A stretch of 59,482 nt of DNA from Lysobacterales bacterium (GTDB taxonomy: Bacteria; Pseudomonadota; Gammaproteobacteria; Xanthomonadales; SZUA-5), in contig JALHMH010000029.1 of NCBI GenBank assembly GCA_022844165.1, forward strand, positions 1-59,482. Direction: 5' to 3'. This document shows, piece after piece, positions 44,669 through 53,404 of this stretch (the first letter of the stretch is position 1; every line of letters begins with the position of its first letter). A model generated the notes under the pieces. The model saw only the letters and a program-made list of their open reading frames with translations. It ran no database searches and was not told the origin of the DNA. A program made the translations under genes and the position numbers.

Positions 44669-46135
44669 ATGACGATCGATCTTAACGCGTTGCGCGACCA
44701 GGGCATGACACGCGTCCCCGTGGTGCGCCACGTGCGCGCCGACCTCGACACGCCGCTGTCGGCATATCTGAAGCTGATTGACGCACCGGATGCGTATTTG
44801 CTGGAGTCGGTTGAAGGCAGCGATGTTTGGGGACGCTACTCGATCATCGGCCTGCCGGCACGCGAACGCATTGACGTGCGTGGCAACCTATGGTCTCGGT
44901 TTGTCGATGGCACTCGTGTCGAGTCGCGCGAAGTGGAAGATCCTCTGGCGGAAATTCGCGCGCTGTTGCGTGCAGAGAAGGTGCCCTCGCATCCTGACCT
45001 GCCAGCCTTCGCCGGCGGCTGGGTGTGTTGCTTCGGTTTCGAAACGTTGGCCTACATCGAAGCGCGCTTGAAGAGCCCACAAAAAGACGAATTGGGCACA
45101 CCGGATATTGTGTTGCTGCGCTCGGAAGAACTGGCGGTGTTCGACAATCGGCGTGGTCGCTTGTCGTTGATTGTGCACGCCGATACAGCCGAAGACGGCG
45201 CCATTGAACGCGCCGAACGCCGACTGGATCGCCTGCACCGCCGATTGCGTTCGCCAGCGCCTGGCTATCCCGAAGTGCTCGATCCAATCGCACTGGAGGA
45301 AGGTGAGTTCAAGTCAGGGATGACGCGCGATGCCTTCGAATCCGCGGTGCGCCGTTGCCAGGAATTTATCCTCGCCGGCGATGCCTTTCAGATCGTACTC
45401 AGTCAGCGCATGAGCGTGCCTTTCAAGGCGCGCCCGATCGACGTCTACCGCGCGCTGCGCAGCCTCAACCCATCGCCATACATGTATTTCATCGAACTAT
45501 CCGACTGCCATATCGTCGGCTCGTCGCCTGAAATCCTGGTGCGTTTGAAAGACAACGAAGTGGTGGTCCGCCCGATTGCCGGCACACTGCCACGCGGCAC
45601 CGATTCGGCAAGCGATGAGGCCAACGCCCTGGCGCTGCTGAATGACCCGAAAGAGCGCGCCGAACATCTCATGTTGATCGACCTGGGCCGGAACGATGTG
45701 GGTCGCGTCGCACAATCCGGCACCGTTCGGCTCACGGATCAGATGATCATCGAGCGTTACTCGCATGTGATGCACATTGTCTCCCAGGTCGTCGGTCAGC
45801 TGCGCGGCGATCTTGACATCATCGACGTGCTGCGCGCCACCTTCCCCGCTGGCACGCTCTCGGGCGCACCCAAGGTGCGCGCGGTGGAGATCATCCAGTC
45901 TTTGGAGCCGGTGAAACGCAACCTTTACGGCGGCGCCGTGGGTTATATCAACTGGCAAGGAGAGGCCGACCTTGCCATCGCCATCCGGACCGCACTGATC
46001 AAAGACCAAACGCTGCATGTGCAAGCCGGTGCCGGCATCGTGGCCGACTCTGACCCGGCCAAAGAATGGGAAGAAACCATGAACAAGGGGCGAGCGGTTT
46101 TTCGCGCCGTGGCCGAAGCCGTCCGCGGACTATAA
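44669..46135 (+). CDS. trpE: Anthranilate synthase component I
   Basis: 488 residues from ATG at 44669; a GTG three codons upstream (44660) is possible. TrpE makes anthranilate from chorismate using ammonia from TrpG. The chorismate-binding signature runs through GDAFQIVLSQRM, NPSPYMYFIEL, GSSPEILVRL, RPIAGTLPRG, HLMLIDLGRNDVGRV, LSGAPKVRA and IQAGAGIVADS-like VQAGAGIVADSDP. The N-terminus has the LLESVEG motif (YLLESVEGSD) that binds feedback-inhibiting tryptophan. trpGDC does not follow; the next genes are on the opposite strand. Confidence 0.96.
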   Translation: MTIDLNALRDQGMTRVPVVRHVRADLDTPLSAYLKLIDAPDAYLLESVEGSDVWGRYSIIGLPARERIDVRGNLWSRFVDGTRVESREVEDPLAEIRALLRAEKVPSHPDLPAFAGGWVCCFGFETLAYIEARLKSPQKDELGTPDIVLLRSEELAVFDNRRGRLSLIVHADTAEDGAIERAERRLDRLHRRLRSPAPGYPEVLDPIALEEGEFKSGMTRDAFESAVRRCQEFILAGDAFQIVLSQRMSVPFKARPIDVYRALRSLNPSPYMYFIELSDCHIVGSSPEILVRLKDNEVVVRPIAGTLPRGTDSASDEANALALLNDPKERAEHLMLIDLGRNDVGRVAQSGTVRLTDQMIIERYSHVMHIVSQVVGQLRGDLDIIDVLRATFPAGTLSGAPKVRAVEIIQSLEPVKRNLYGGAVGYINWQGEADLAIAIRTALIKDQTLHVQAGAGIVADSDPAKEWEETMNKGRAVFRAVAEAVRGL

Positions 46136-46145
46136 AGACCAGCAA

Positions 46146-46586
46146 TTACCGCGAACGACCTTCACGACCGGCCGCATCATGGTCGCGCACGCTGCGCGCT
46201 ACCAGACCGATTCCGACAGCCACCATGCCCAGCATCATCAGGGTGTTGTAGAGGCTGGTTGGGGCGAAGTAGACGCGCAGATTGGCGATCACGCCAGCGA
46301 CAATAACGATGACACCCGCGGACACCAGCAGCCAACCCATCTTCGATTTACCGTCGTAGAAAACGATGCCGAGTCCGAGCAAGAACGGTACCAGCGACAG
46401 TCCAAAACTGTTGTAGCCCCATAATGTCCAACTGCCCCCGGTCACAATCACCTGTTGCAGGAACAAATAGCCGCCAGCAACCAGCAATCCCAGACCCACT
46501 AGAAACTCGCCCAAACCGCCAGGTGTCCCGCCTGCACCACGCATCGTTTCGCCTCCGTGCTCTTCGCCCTCTTCAGTATCAGCCAT
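46146..46586 (-). CDS. Small four-helix membrane protein, unknown function
   Basis: 146 residues. A polar Gly/Glu-rich N-terminus precedes four hydrophobic segments (FLVGLGLLVAGGYLFLQQVIV, SLVPFLLGLGIVFY, GWLLVSAGVIVIVAGVIA, LMMLGMVAVGIGLVA) and a basic C-terminal end. It is an inner-membrane protein of a type I cannot name. It starts eight bases inside the upstream small gene, so the two probably form an operon. Convergent with trpE, ten bases apart, with no visible terminator between. Confidence 0.78.
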   Translation of the reverse strand: MADTEEGEEHGGETMRGAGGTPGGLGEFLVGLGLLVAGGYLFLQQVIVTGGSWTLWGYNSFGLSLVPFLLGLGIVFYDGKSKMGWLLVSAGVIVIVAGVIANLRVYFAPTSLYNTLMMLGMVAVGIGLVARSVRDHDAAGREGRSR

Positions 46587-46797
46587 TCGGCGTCGGCAAG
46601 CGATCCTCGTTCGACTTGGCCTCCTGCCAACGAGCCAGAATCAGAGTTGCCAGTCCCAGCAGTATTTCATCAATAAATGGCACAAAGTCAGGAATGGCGA
46701 CGTTGACCAGGAACAAGACGGCTGTCAGTGCGAGCAGCTTAGGAAAGCGCAAGCCCTTGGCCCAGACAATCAATGGAGATATGAACCAGGTCGCCAT
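46579..46797 (-). CDS. Small membrane protein, DUF6116-like
   Basis: 72 residues from ATG at 46797, with GAGG five bases upstream; a TTG start at 46827 is less likely. Two hydrophobic segments are visible (PKLLALTAVLFLVNVAIPDF and IDEILLGLATLILARW), preceded by WFISPLIVWAKGLR. The combination resembles a small conserved membrane family frequent in Xanthomonadales (my best recollection is DUF6116). Function unknown. Overlaps the four-helix gene by eight bases. Confidence 0.75.
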   Translation of the reverse strand: MATWFISPLIVWAKGLRFPKLLALTAVLFLVNVAIPDFVPFIDEILLGLATLILARWQEAKSNEDRLPTPNG

Positions 46798-46910
46798 TTT
46801 TTCCTCGACTGTGTCAGTTGGCGCCAACCATTCCCGTCGGAGACAGGATCGGCATCTGAGATATGGGGATGCTATGGTGTTCGCCGCAAAATGTCTGCCT
46901 TCGGAGAGTC

Positions 46911-47369
46911 ATGAAAACAACCACCGCAGAGCTCGCTGAACGCTGGTTCGGCATGGTCTGGAATGCGCGCCAGCGACATCAGATCGACGAATGGATGGAT
47001 GAGCGTGTACAGGGTTTTTCGGGCGGCCAGACAATCGTCGGTCGTGAGACTTGGAAAATCGGTGTGTACGACGTCTTTGTTGCGGCCTTTCCGGACTTGC
47101 GCTTTGAGTGCCTGACCGTGATGGGGAACGACAACGAAGCGATGGTCAGATGGGTGTTTACCGGAACGCACACGGGCACGGGGCTGGGTGAGGCTACGGG
47201 GCAGCGGATCGAATTGCCCGGTTTCACGTGGCAACGCTTTGCCAACCAGCGAATCGTCGAGGGTCGGGATGGCTTCGATGCCACAGGCCTGAGAATGGCA
47301 CTCGCAAGCGGCGAATCTCAAGTGGACGTTTCGATTGTGGCGGCAAGCTCGTCGCTCGCCGCCACTTAG
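46911..47369 (+). CDS. SnoaL/NTF2-like protein (ester cyclase-like)
   Basis: 152 residues from ATG at 46911, with CGGAGAG just upstream. The sequence has the SnoaL-type pattern: a first helix (ELAERWFGMVWNARQ), IVGRETWKIGVYDVFVAAFPDLRF, then VRWVFTGTHTG and a closing strand. Such proteins form an alpha+beta cone with a hydrophobic pocket; some are polyketide cyclases, others are uncharacterised. No pathway neighbours are present, so no substrate can be proposed. The gene runs up to repeat A copy 3. Confidence 0.78.
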   Translation: MKTTTAELAERWFGMVWNARQRHQIDEWMDERVQGFSGGQTIVGRETWKIGVYDVFVAAFPDLRFECLTVMGNDNEAMVRWVFTGTHTGTGLGEATGQRIELPGFTWQRFANQRIVEGRDGFDATGLRMALASGESQVDVSIVAASSSLAAT

Positions 47370-47390
47370 ACCGCTCAGCCAAGTCTTCCA

Positions 47391-47492
47391 GTTGGCTGTG
47401 AGAAACCGCCTGCTGGTGCGAACCAAGGATGGTTCTTACATGGATCAAGCACGTGAGAAATGCGCAGAAAGTGCATGTCTCAACAACATGTT
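47391..47492 (-). repeat. Repeat family A, copy 3 (inverted, shortened)
   Basis: Read on the minus strand it starts ATGTTGTTGAGACATGCAC, continues through CTTGATCCATG and GAACCATCCTTGGTTCG, and ends GGTTTCTCAC. About 45 internal bases found in copies 1 and 2 are missing. It is the most diverged copy. Its left edge coincides with the stop codon of the outer-membrane barrel gene. Confidence 0.7.
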
Positions 47493-48786
47493 AGAACTCG
47501 AAGCGCAGGCCAAGATCGAATTGCTGGGTATCGAGCCGGTCGTCGCCAAAGTTTTGCCGATAACTGGCAAAGCCGGCGATACCGTTGGCCCACTGCGCAC
47601 TCACGCCCAGCGCAACCGTTCCATAGCCATCGTCTTCGTCATCCGCGGCCATCAAGAACTGCAACGGACTCTGGCCCACGCTGGCAGATTGGTCACCCAA
47701 ATAACGGACGTTTGCGGCATCAGCGTCAAGACCAGAAACGTTGACCCAGGCGATGTCCAGGAACGGCTGGTACACGCCGTTCGCGCCGCTGATGACGTAG
47801 GACCCGCGGAAACCCGCCGAAAGCCGCGTAAAGTTTTCGTCCAATTCATCGACGACCACAGCCCAGCCGGCACCGTTGGCCTCCGGCGCTCGAGAACGTT
47901 CGGTGTACCCATCGGTGCTGGCATCGACTGCTTCGATACGCAGATAGGGATTCAGATTTAACGTGCCTCGATCGATCCGGAATCCAGCCGTCAACGCCAG
48001 CAATCGCTCATCGCTATCGAAATCGGCATCGAAACTCTGGTTGACGCCTGTGGTGCCGACCGAGTATGCAATCCGACGAACTTGCTTTGCATCGCTGCGA
48101 GTGAGTCCCGCTAACCCATCCAGATGGAACCCACCATCGCTTTGCCAGCCAGAATAAATGTGAAAGGCCGCATCGTCGACTTCCAAGGTGCCGGAGTCAT
48201 CGCTGTAGTCGGCGTCGCTGCGATGCACCGACACGGCGCCGCCGACATAAGCATTGGCACCCATGCGGCGGTCGACCCCGACCGTCACGCCGCGCGCATC
48301 GCGTTCGAATCCATCTTCGTTGGCACTCGCTTGCCGATCATCATTATCGAAGCGCAACTGTGCATAGGCCGACCACGGGCTCTCGCCAGCATCACTGCTC
48401 AGCGCCAGTGCAACGTCGTCCTCTTCGGTCCACAACGACCCCCACCCGGGCCCGGAGGATGCACCGGGCACTCGAATCGGCGTGAATTTGCCAAGCGCGG
48501 ATCGGTCGATGGGGATCGTAGCGTTGTCGGGGGTAATGCGGCTCAGCGCAGAAGCCACACCAGGCGCATTCTGGAATGCCGCGCCAACGAGCGCATTGCA
48601 GTCGCTTTGCAGCCGCGCGCTCAGTCGATTTCCGGCAGGGCACAATACGCCGATGGCGCGTGCCGATTCGCGTTGAGGTCCGGTAGCTGCGAACCGATTG
48701 AGCGTATCGATGACGGTACTCTGCGCAAGCGCCAACTCACCAAACAGTGCCGAACAAATCAAAAAAACCAGTGGCGATCTACGCAT
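47491..48786 (-). CDS. Outer-membrane beta-barrel protein, autotransporter-type
   Basis: 431 residues from ATG at 48786 (GGAG six bases upstream), with a signal peptide (PLVFLICSALFGELALAQ). The first 120 mature residues are a short non-repetitive region with two Cys (GVLCPAGNR, DCNALVGAAF). From about 150 to the end the sequence alternates amphipathic strands with acidic loops (SAYAQLRFDND, AYVGGAVSVHRSDADYSDD, FDLGLRFEF). The C-terminal Phe is the usual BAM recognition residue. It looks like an autotransporter barrel with very little passenger. The stop codon abuts repeat A copy 3. Confidence 0.82.
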   Translation of the reverse strand: MRRSPLVFLICSALFGELALAQSTVIDTLNRFAATGPQRESARAIGVLCPAGNRLSARLQSDCNALVGAAFQNAPGVASALSRITPDNATIPIDRSALGKFTPIRVPGASSGPGWGSLWTEEDDVALALSSDAGESPWSAYAQLRFDNDDRQASANEDGFERDARGVTVGVDRRMGANAYVGGAVSVHRSDADYSDDSGTLEVDDAAFHIYSGWQSDGGFHLDGLAGLTRSDAKQVRRIAYSVGTTGVNQSFDADFDSDERLLALTAGFRIDRGTLNLNPYLRIEAVDASTDGYTERSRAPEANGAGWAVVVDELDENFTRLSAGFRGSYVISGANGVYQPFLDIAWVNVSGLDADAANVRYLGDQSASVGQSPLQFLMAADDEDDGYGTVALGVSAQWANGIAGFASYRQNFGDDRLDTQQFDLGLRFEF

Positions 48787-48880
48787 TTTCTTCTCCAAAG
48801 TCGAGCTTAGCGTGCGGCGGAGCATTAGCGCTCTTGCATTGCTTTGCAACAGTAGACGTCAAACTGAGAGACTTTGCGAC

Positions 48881-50434
48881 ATGAAACTTGTACTCGAAGT
48901 CCTCAGCGGTCCGTCGCTTGCTGTGAAATGGCTGGAACTGGATCGATTGCGCATGCTTGGGCGAAGCCCTGAGTGCGACCTGGTTTTGCCGGATCCCGGC
49001 GTCTCCAGGCGCCACGCGAGCATCGAACCGCACGGCGAAGATCTGGCACTCGTCGACCTGGGCAGCCGAGCCGGAACGCTGGTGAACGACGCAGCGATTT
49101 CCGCAAACACCGTGCATATGCTCAGCGAACACGACCGACTGCGCATCGGCCCGTGGCGTTTCCGGGTACGTCGCGAAGAAGCCAAGGCAGCGACAACCGG
49201 CCCGGTTTCGCTGGGCTCGGTCACGCACATCGCGGCACCGATTCTGGCCGCCGAACGCCGCCTCGAGCTGATCGTCGAATTTTCTGCCCACACGGTGAAC
49301 GCCATCGACCGCGCAACTGTCGTCGAGCAGCTGGCCGACTTTGCGCAGCGCGGAACTGGCGCGCGCGTGGCCAGTGTGTTTCTCGACAACGACGGCGACT
49401 TACAGTTATCGGCATCCATGCCAGCAGCCGTGCCTGCGTTGGTACCGTTACAGGCACTGACCGGTGCCGCGCGGGACGGTGGCGTGGTGCAGGCCGATGT
49501 TGAATTGCCGGGCTTGGACGGCGTGCGTCCGATGCTGGTCGCAGCATTGCGCGTCGATAAAGACGTGCGCGGTTATCTGCTGATCGAACAGCTGCGCCCA
49601 GAACCGAGGCAACGCGCCGACGCTGCTGAGTTTGTTCATGCGCTTGTGCGCCTGGCGGGCATGACGCTGGGCAACGTACAGCGCCGCGAGGTAGAGCGCC
49701 GCGTCGAACGTTTGCATGCCGATCTCGATCAAGCGCGCGAAGTGCAACGGCGAATCCTGCCGCCCGCATCTGGCATTTGCGCCGGCACTCGTTATGCGTT
49801 TCACGTGCATCCGGGACGATTGGTGGCCGGCGACATGGTCGACGTGATTGCGCTCGATTCGCATCGCTGCGCGCTGATCCTGGGCGATATCGCTGGCGCA
49901 GGTGTCGGTGCCGGCTTCTTGATGTCGAGCGTGCAAGCCTATCTGCATGCCGAACTGATGGCCACGGGCGATCCTGCAATCGCTGCAATGCGCTGCAATC
50001 GTTACGTCAGCCGCGTCGGCGGAGGGCGATTTGCCACGGCCTGGATTGGCGTCATCGATGCGAGAACCCGTGAGATCCGCTTTGTCGATGCTGGTCACGG
50101 CCTGGGCAGAATCGTCGATGCTTTCGGCGTACCGCACGCACTTACGGCGCGCGGCGCCATTCCGATCGGCATCGATACCCACGTCGAATTCAGCAACGAG
50201 ACCCTGAATCTGGCTTCGGGTGAGCGCGTTGTCCTGTTCAGCGATGGCGTGTCTGAAATTCGGAACGCGAGTGGCGGCGTGTTTGCGCCGGACGAGCTGG
50301 ACCGTACCCTCAAACGATCTCGACAACCCGAATCGGATATCGCAGCCATCATTGCCGGCATGGAGATCTTCGCTGGCGGACAGATGCCGGGCGACGATGC
50401 CTCAGTGCTGTCATTCGATGTTGCCGAAGGCTGA
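48881..50434 (+). CDS. FHA domain fused to PP2C-type (SpoIIE/RsbU-like) phosphatase
   Basis: 517 residues from ATG at 48881. The N-terminal FHA domain (about 1-95) has GRSPECDLVLPDPGVSRRHA and LGSRAGTLVND, so it should bind phosphothreonine. A GAF-like region follows (about 115-265), then a coiled coil (RREVERRVERLHADLDQARE). The SpoIIE-type PP2C domain has metal-binding Asp in LVAGDMVDV, LGDIAGAGVGAGF and LFSDGVSE. Such proteins dephosphorylate partner-switch anti-anti-sigma factors or other phosphoproteins. No kinase or STAS partner is adjacent. Divergent from the outer-membrane barrel gene with a 94-base shared promoter region. Confidence 0.88.
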   Translation: MKLVLEVLSGPSLAVKWLELDRLRMLGRSPECDLVLPDPGVSRRHASIEPHGEDLALVDLGSRAGTLVNDAAISANTVHMLSEHDRLRIGPWRFRVRREEAKAATTGPVSLGSVTHIAAPILAAERRLELIVEFSAHTVNAIDRATVVEQLADFAQRGTGARVASVFLDNDGDLQLSASMPAAVPALVPLQALTGAARDGGVVQADVELPGLDGVRPMLVAALRVDKDVRGYLLIEQLRPEPRQRADAAEFVHALVRLAGMTLGNVQRREVERRVERLHADLDQAREVQRRILPPASGICAGTRYAFHVHPGRLVAGDMVDVIALDSHRCALILGDIAGAGVGAGFLMSSVQAYLHAELMATGDPAIAAMRCNRYVSRVGGGRFATAWIGVIDARTREIRFVDAGHGLGRIVDAFGVPHALTARGAIPIGIDTHVEFSNETLNLASGERVVLFSDGVSEIRNASGGVFAPDELDRTLKRSRQPESDIAAIIAGMEIFAGGQMPGDDASVLSFDVAEG

Positions 50435-50529
50435 ACATTTTCCAGGGCTTGGGTGAGATTCACCCATGGTTCGGCTGCAATCTCCTATCAATACCGCGTG
50501 TTCTCACCGTTATCTAAGGATCGAGTCTT

Positions 50530-51396
50530 ATGCGTCTTGTGCTGCTGAGTCTTTTGCTGCTGTCCGGCGGTGTTTTCGCCAGCGAAACGATCGATACGAA
50601 TGACGTAACGGACTTGATGGCCAGGGGCAAAATGGAAGCCGCATATGAGGCGGCGCAAGCGTGGACGGAGCGCGCGCCGAACGATGCTGACGCTGCTTAT
50701 TGGGCCGGCGCCACGGCGGGTCGCATGGCGATGCAGGCCAGCATGTTCAGCGCCATGGGCTACGCCAAAGAGTCGCGGACCGGGTTCGAGCGCGCCCTGG
50801 AGATCAACCCCGCCCATGAGGATGCCGCATTTGCGCTGATGCAGTTTCACCAGATGGCGCCCGGCATCGTCGGTGGCGACAAGGACCAGGCGCAGACGAT
50901 CGGCGATCGTTTGATCGCAGCGTCGCCGTTGACCGGACATTTTGTGCGTGTGCAACGCTACAGCCGCGCCAAAGAGCCCGAGAAAGCGCTGGCCGAACAG
51001 GCCAGCGCTCTGAAGTTGTCGCCAGCTCACCCCAGGGGCATCGGCTTTATGGTGGGCTATTACCTGGAAAAGAAAGACTTCGCCAGCGCCAAATCGTATC
51101 TTGACGCGGCGCTTGCAGCCGACCCGGACAGCAGCGTCGTGCAGTACCAGGTCGGTAAGTTTGCGGCGATGACGGGGGAGAATCTGGACACTGGGCTGGC
51201 GGCAATCGAAAAATTGATCGCGCTTAGCCAGTACCCAGAAGGATTCTCGCTTTCCGGAGCACACTGGCGCCGCGGTCAAATCCTGAAAGCGATGGGACGC
51301 AAGAGCGAAGCCATGGCAGCGCTCGAAGCGAGCCTGAAAATCGAACCAGAATCAAAGCCCGTCAAAGACGAACTCAAGGCGTTGAAAAGCGCCTGA
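50530..51396 (+). CDS. Exported TPR-repeat protein
   Basis: 288 residues with a signal peptide (MRLVLLSLLLLSGGVFAS). TPR-type helical pairs are visible at about 30-130, 150-200 and 235-280 (GFERALEINPAHEDAAF, EQASALKLSPAHPRGIG, ALEASLKIEPESKPV). AAGGA lies nine bases upstream. It is probably periplasmic and acts as a protein-binding scaffold; the partner is unknown. It ends seven bases before aat, so the two may be co-transcribed, though aat has no clear ribosome site. Confidence 0.82.
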   Translation: MRLVLLSLLLLSGGVFASETIDTNDVTDLMARGKMEAAYEAAQAWTERAPNDADAAYWAGATAGRMAMQASMFSAMGYAKESRTGFERALEINPAHEDAAFALMQFHQMAPGIVGGDKDQAQTIGDRLIAASPLTGHFVRVQRYSRAKEPEKALAEQASALKLSPAHPRGIGFMVGYYLEKKDFASAKSYLDAALAADPDSSVVQYQVGKFAAMTGENLDTGLAAIEKLIALSQYPEGFSLSGAHWRRGQILKAMGRKSEAMAALEASLKIEPESKPVKDELKALKSA

Positions 51397-51402
51397 TTCT
51401 AA

Positions 51403-52119
51403 ATGGGGCTGGCGCACCTTCCGCTCGATCGCACGGACCAATTTCCGCCGATCGAGTGCGCGCGGCAAGATTTGAATGGACTGCTGGCGATCGGCGGCGA
51501 TTTATCGCCGCAACGACTGGTGGGTGCCTATACGCGCGGCATTTTTCCCTGGTTTTCGAAAGGTGAGCCGATCGCCTGGTATGCACCTGCCCCGCGCATG
51601 GTGTTGTTCCCCGGCCAGTTTGCAGCGACACGCAGTCTCGCCAAGCGGCGACGCAACAGCGGCCTCATCGTTGGCTGCGATCGTGCTTTCCTTCCCGTCA
51701 TACATGCTTGCAGCACCATGCCCCGCAACGGCCAGAATGGCACCTGGATCACCCGCGAAATGATGGTTGCATACTGTCGTATGCACCGGCTCGGTTACGC
51801 GCACAGCGTGGAAGTCTGGCAAGGCCGCACGCTGGTCGGCGGTTTGTATGGTCTGTATTTTGGCCGGATGTTCTTCGGCGAATCCATGTTCAGCCACGTC
51901 CCAGACGCCTCGAAACTGGCGCTCTGGGCACTGAGCGAGGCGCTGGAACCGGCCGTCGGCGCCGTCATTGACTGCCAGTTGCACACAGAACACCTTCAAT
52001 CGCTGGGTGCGCGTCTGATCGATCGAAGTGAATTCGACCGGCAACGGCGCACAGCATTGGCCCAGCCAGCCCCATGGCCGGCAGATGCACTACGCGACTT
52101 TTCTGCAAAGCGTTTCTGA
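51403..52119 (+). CDS. aat: Leucyl/phenylalanyl-tRNA-protein transferase
   Basis: 238 residues, close to the usual length. The family motifs are GLLAIGGDLSPQRLVGAYTRGIFPWF, PIAWYAPAPRMVL, GTWITREMMVAYCRMH, GGLYGLYFGRMFFGESMFS and DCQLHTEHLQSLGA. The enzyme moves Leu or Phe from aminoacyl-tRNA to the N-terminal Arg or Lys of proteins, marking them for ClpS-ClpAP degradation in the N-degron pathway. Neither clpA nor clpS is in the window. Confidence 0.96.
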   Translation: MGLAHLPLDRTDQFPPIECARQDLNGLLAIGGDLSPQRLVGAYTRGIFPWFSKGEPIAWYAPAPRMVLFPGQFAATRSLAKRRRNSGLIVGCDRAFLPVIHACSTMPRNGQNGTWITREMMVAYCRMHRLGYAHSVEVWQGRTLVGGLYGLYFGRMFFGESMFSHVPDASKLALWALSEALEPAVGAVIDCQLHTEHLQSLGARLIDRSEFDRQRRTALAQPAPWPADALRDFSAKRF

Positions 52120-52228
52120 ATGACCGGCCAGGGCCGGCGACGATGCGTGATTGATTTCGCCCCACTACACCTTACAGTCACTTTGCGGTTAGCATCCTTC
52201 CCACTCCGACTCACAGCGAGGAAAAGCC

Positions 52229-52888
52229 ATGGCCAATGCCATACCGATGACCCGCAGCGAAGTCGCTGCGTTCGAAACCACCAAGACCATCCGCAACGCG
52301 TATTTGTTGCTGACGATGATCATGGGTGTCAGTGCCGCAACCGCGTGGTACGCGATCAGCAGCGGCGCCGGCATGATCAATATCTGGGTATTCCTGGCAT
52401 TCATGATCGGCATGCCGTTCTTGATCCAGATGACCCGCAACAGCCCTCTTGGACTGGTGATGGCCTTTGCCTATGCGGGTCTGCTGGGCTACTTCCTTGG
52501 GCCCGTCGTTGGCGTCTACCTGCAAATGGATTCCAACATCGTTGTATACGCGCTGGCCTCCACAGCGGTGATCTTTTTCGCATTAAGCGGTTACGCGCTG
52601 GTGTCGCGCACGAATTTCAACTTCCTCGCCGGTTTTGTGTTTGTCGGCTTCCTGGTGATTCTGGTCGCTGCCATTGCGAACATCTTCCTGCAAATTCCGA
52701 TTTTGAGCGTGGTCATTTCCGCAGCCGCCGTGTTGCTGATCTCGGCCGCCATCCTGTGGGAAACCAGTCAGCTGATCCACGATCCGGATGCCAACTACAT
52801 TGTCATCGCCACCAGCCTGATGGCCAGCATCTGGGTGTTGTTTATGCACCTGATGCGTCTGTTCTCCTTCTTCGGCGGCGAAGACTGA
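52229..52888 (+). CDS. yccA: Bax inhibitor-1/YccA family inner-membrane protein
   Basis: 219 residues with about seven transmembrane helices (NAYLLLTMIMGVSAATAWYA, MINIWVFLAFMIGMPFLI, LGLVMAFAYAGLLGYFLGP and further). The ending VLLISAAILWETSQLIHDPDANYIVIATSLMASIWVLF carries the family pattern D..YI.A...LY. In E. coli YccA is a substrate and modulator of the FtsH protease. GAGG lies seven bases upstream of the ATG. Repeat A copy 2 follows sixteen bases after the stop. Confidence 0.88.
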   Translation: MANAIPMTRSEVAAFETTKTIRNAYLLLTMIMGVSAATAWYAISSGAGMINIWVFLAFMIGMPFLIQMTRNSPLGLVMAFAYAGLLGYFLGPVVGVYLQMDSNIVVYALASTAVIFFALSGYALVSRTNFNFLAGFVFVGFLVILVAAIANIFLQIPILSVVISAAAVLLISAAILWETSQLIHDPDANYIVIATSLMASIWVLFMHLMRLFSFFGGED

Positions 52889-52903
52889 GCGCACTAGCAC
52901 GTT

Positions 52904-53043
52904 GTTGAGAAACACACTTCCTGTGCGTTTCTCAAGTCGCGAGTCCGGCGCATGTCCGGACTCGCTCTCCACGGATCAAGCGCTTACGTGCTCGCCCCAT
53001 GTGAGAACCATCCATGGTTCGCGCCCGCAGGCTGTTTCTCAAC
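52904..53043 (+). repeat. Repeat family A, copy 2
   Basis: 140 bases starting GTTGAGAAAC and ending GTTTCTCAAC, closely similar to 25025-25164 along the whole length, including TCCGGACTCGCTCTCCA and GAACCATCCATGGTTCGC. The inverted ends are the same as in copy 1. It is followed at once by repeat B copy 5. Confidence 0.8.
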
Positions 53044-53053
53044 AGCCTGCCAC

Positions 53054-53296
53054 AGTCCTTGACGGAGCGGGATCTGGACAAATGAGTCTGTTTCTTCAAA
53101 GCGGCTTTGGCTCTTGGAGCCCCGTTGAGTACAAGGGGGATAAGGACCGGCGCTTACGCCGATAGGCGTGTGCCAATCCGAACGACCGGCGGCCTTGCCG
53201 CCGGGCCGGAGATGCGCGAAGCGCGCGGAGTTGTGGCAAGTGCGCTGCCAAGCGAAGCCAACAATGCTCGGCGGTCTGAGGCGAAGCCTCGCTAGC
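53054..53296 (+). repeat. Repeat family B, copy 5, the longest
   Basis: Holds all blocks: GTCCTTGACGGAGCGGGATC, AGCGGCTTTGGCTCTTGGAG, a GGCGCTTACGCCG palindrome, GGCCTTGCCGCCGGGCC, GAGTTGTGGCAAGTGCG, CGAAGCCAACAATGCTCGG and GGTCTGAGGCGAAGCCTCGC. It appears to be the full-length member of the family. No coding capacity. Confidence 0.75.
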
Positions 53297-53310
53297 TTTG
53301 ACCTACCCAA

Positions 53311-53338
53311 AGAGGCCGCGACACGCGGCCTCTCTTTT
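53311..53338 (+). terminator. Strong intrinsic terminator
   Basis: A ten-base perfect stem AGAGGCCGCG / CGCGGCCTCT with a three-base loop is followed by CTTTT. It is the best intrinsic terminator in the window. It presumably ends transcripts running through yccA and the repeats A2 and B5. Confidence 0.8.
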
Positions 53339-53404
53339 GCGCAACTCAACACACCTTAATTCGCCGCTACACGTTGCAGGTCTCAAGATTGCTATCGTGT
53401 TGCG

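Noticed and set aside
52889..53404. Small ORFs in the repeat A/B block (for example 52984-53352 minus)
   Set aside because: Their sequences recur with the repeats at other loci in different frames, so they reflect the repeats, not genes.
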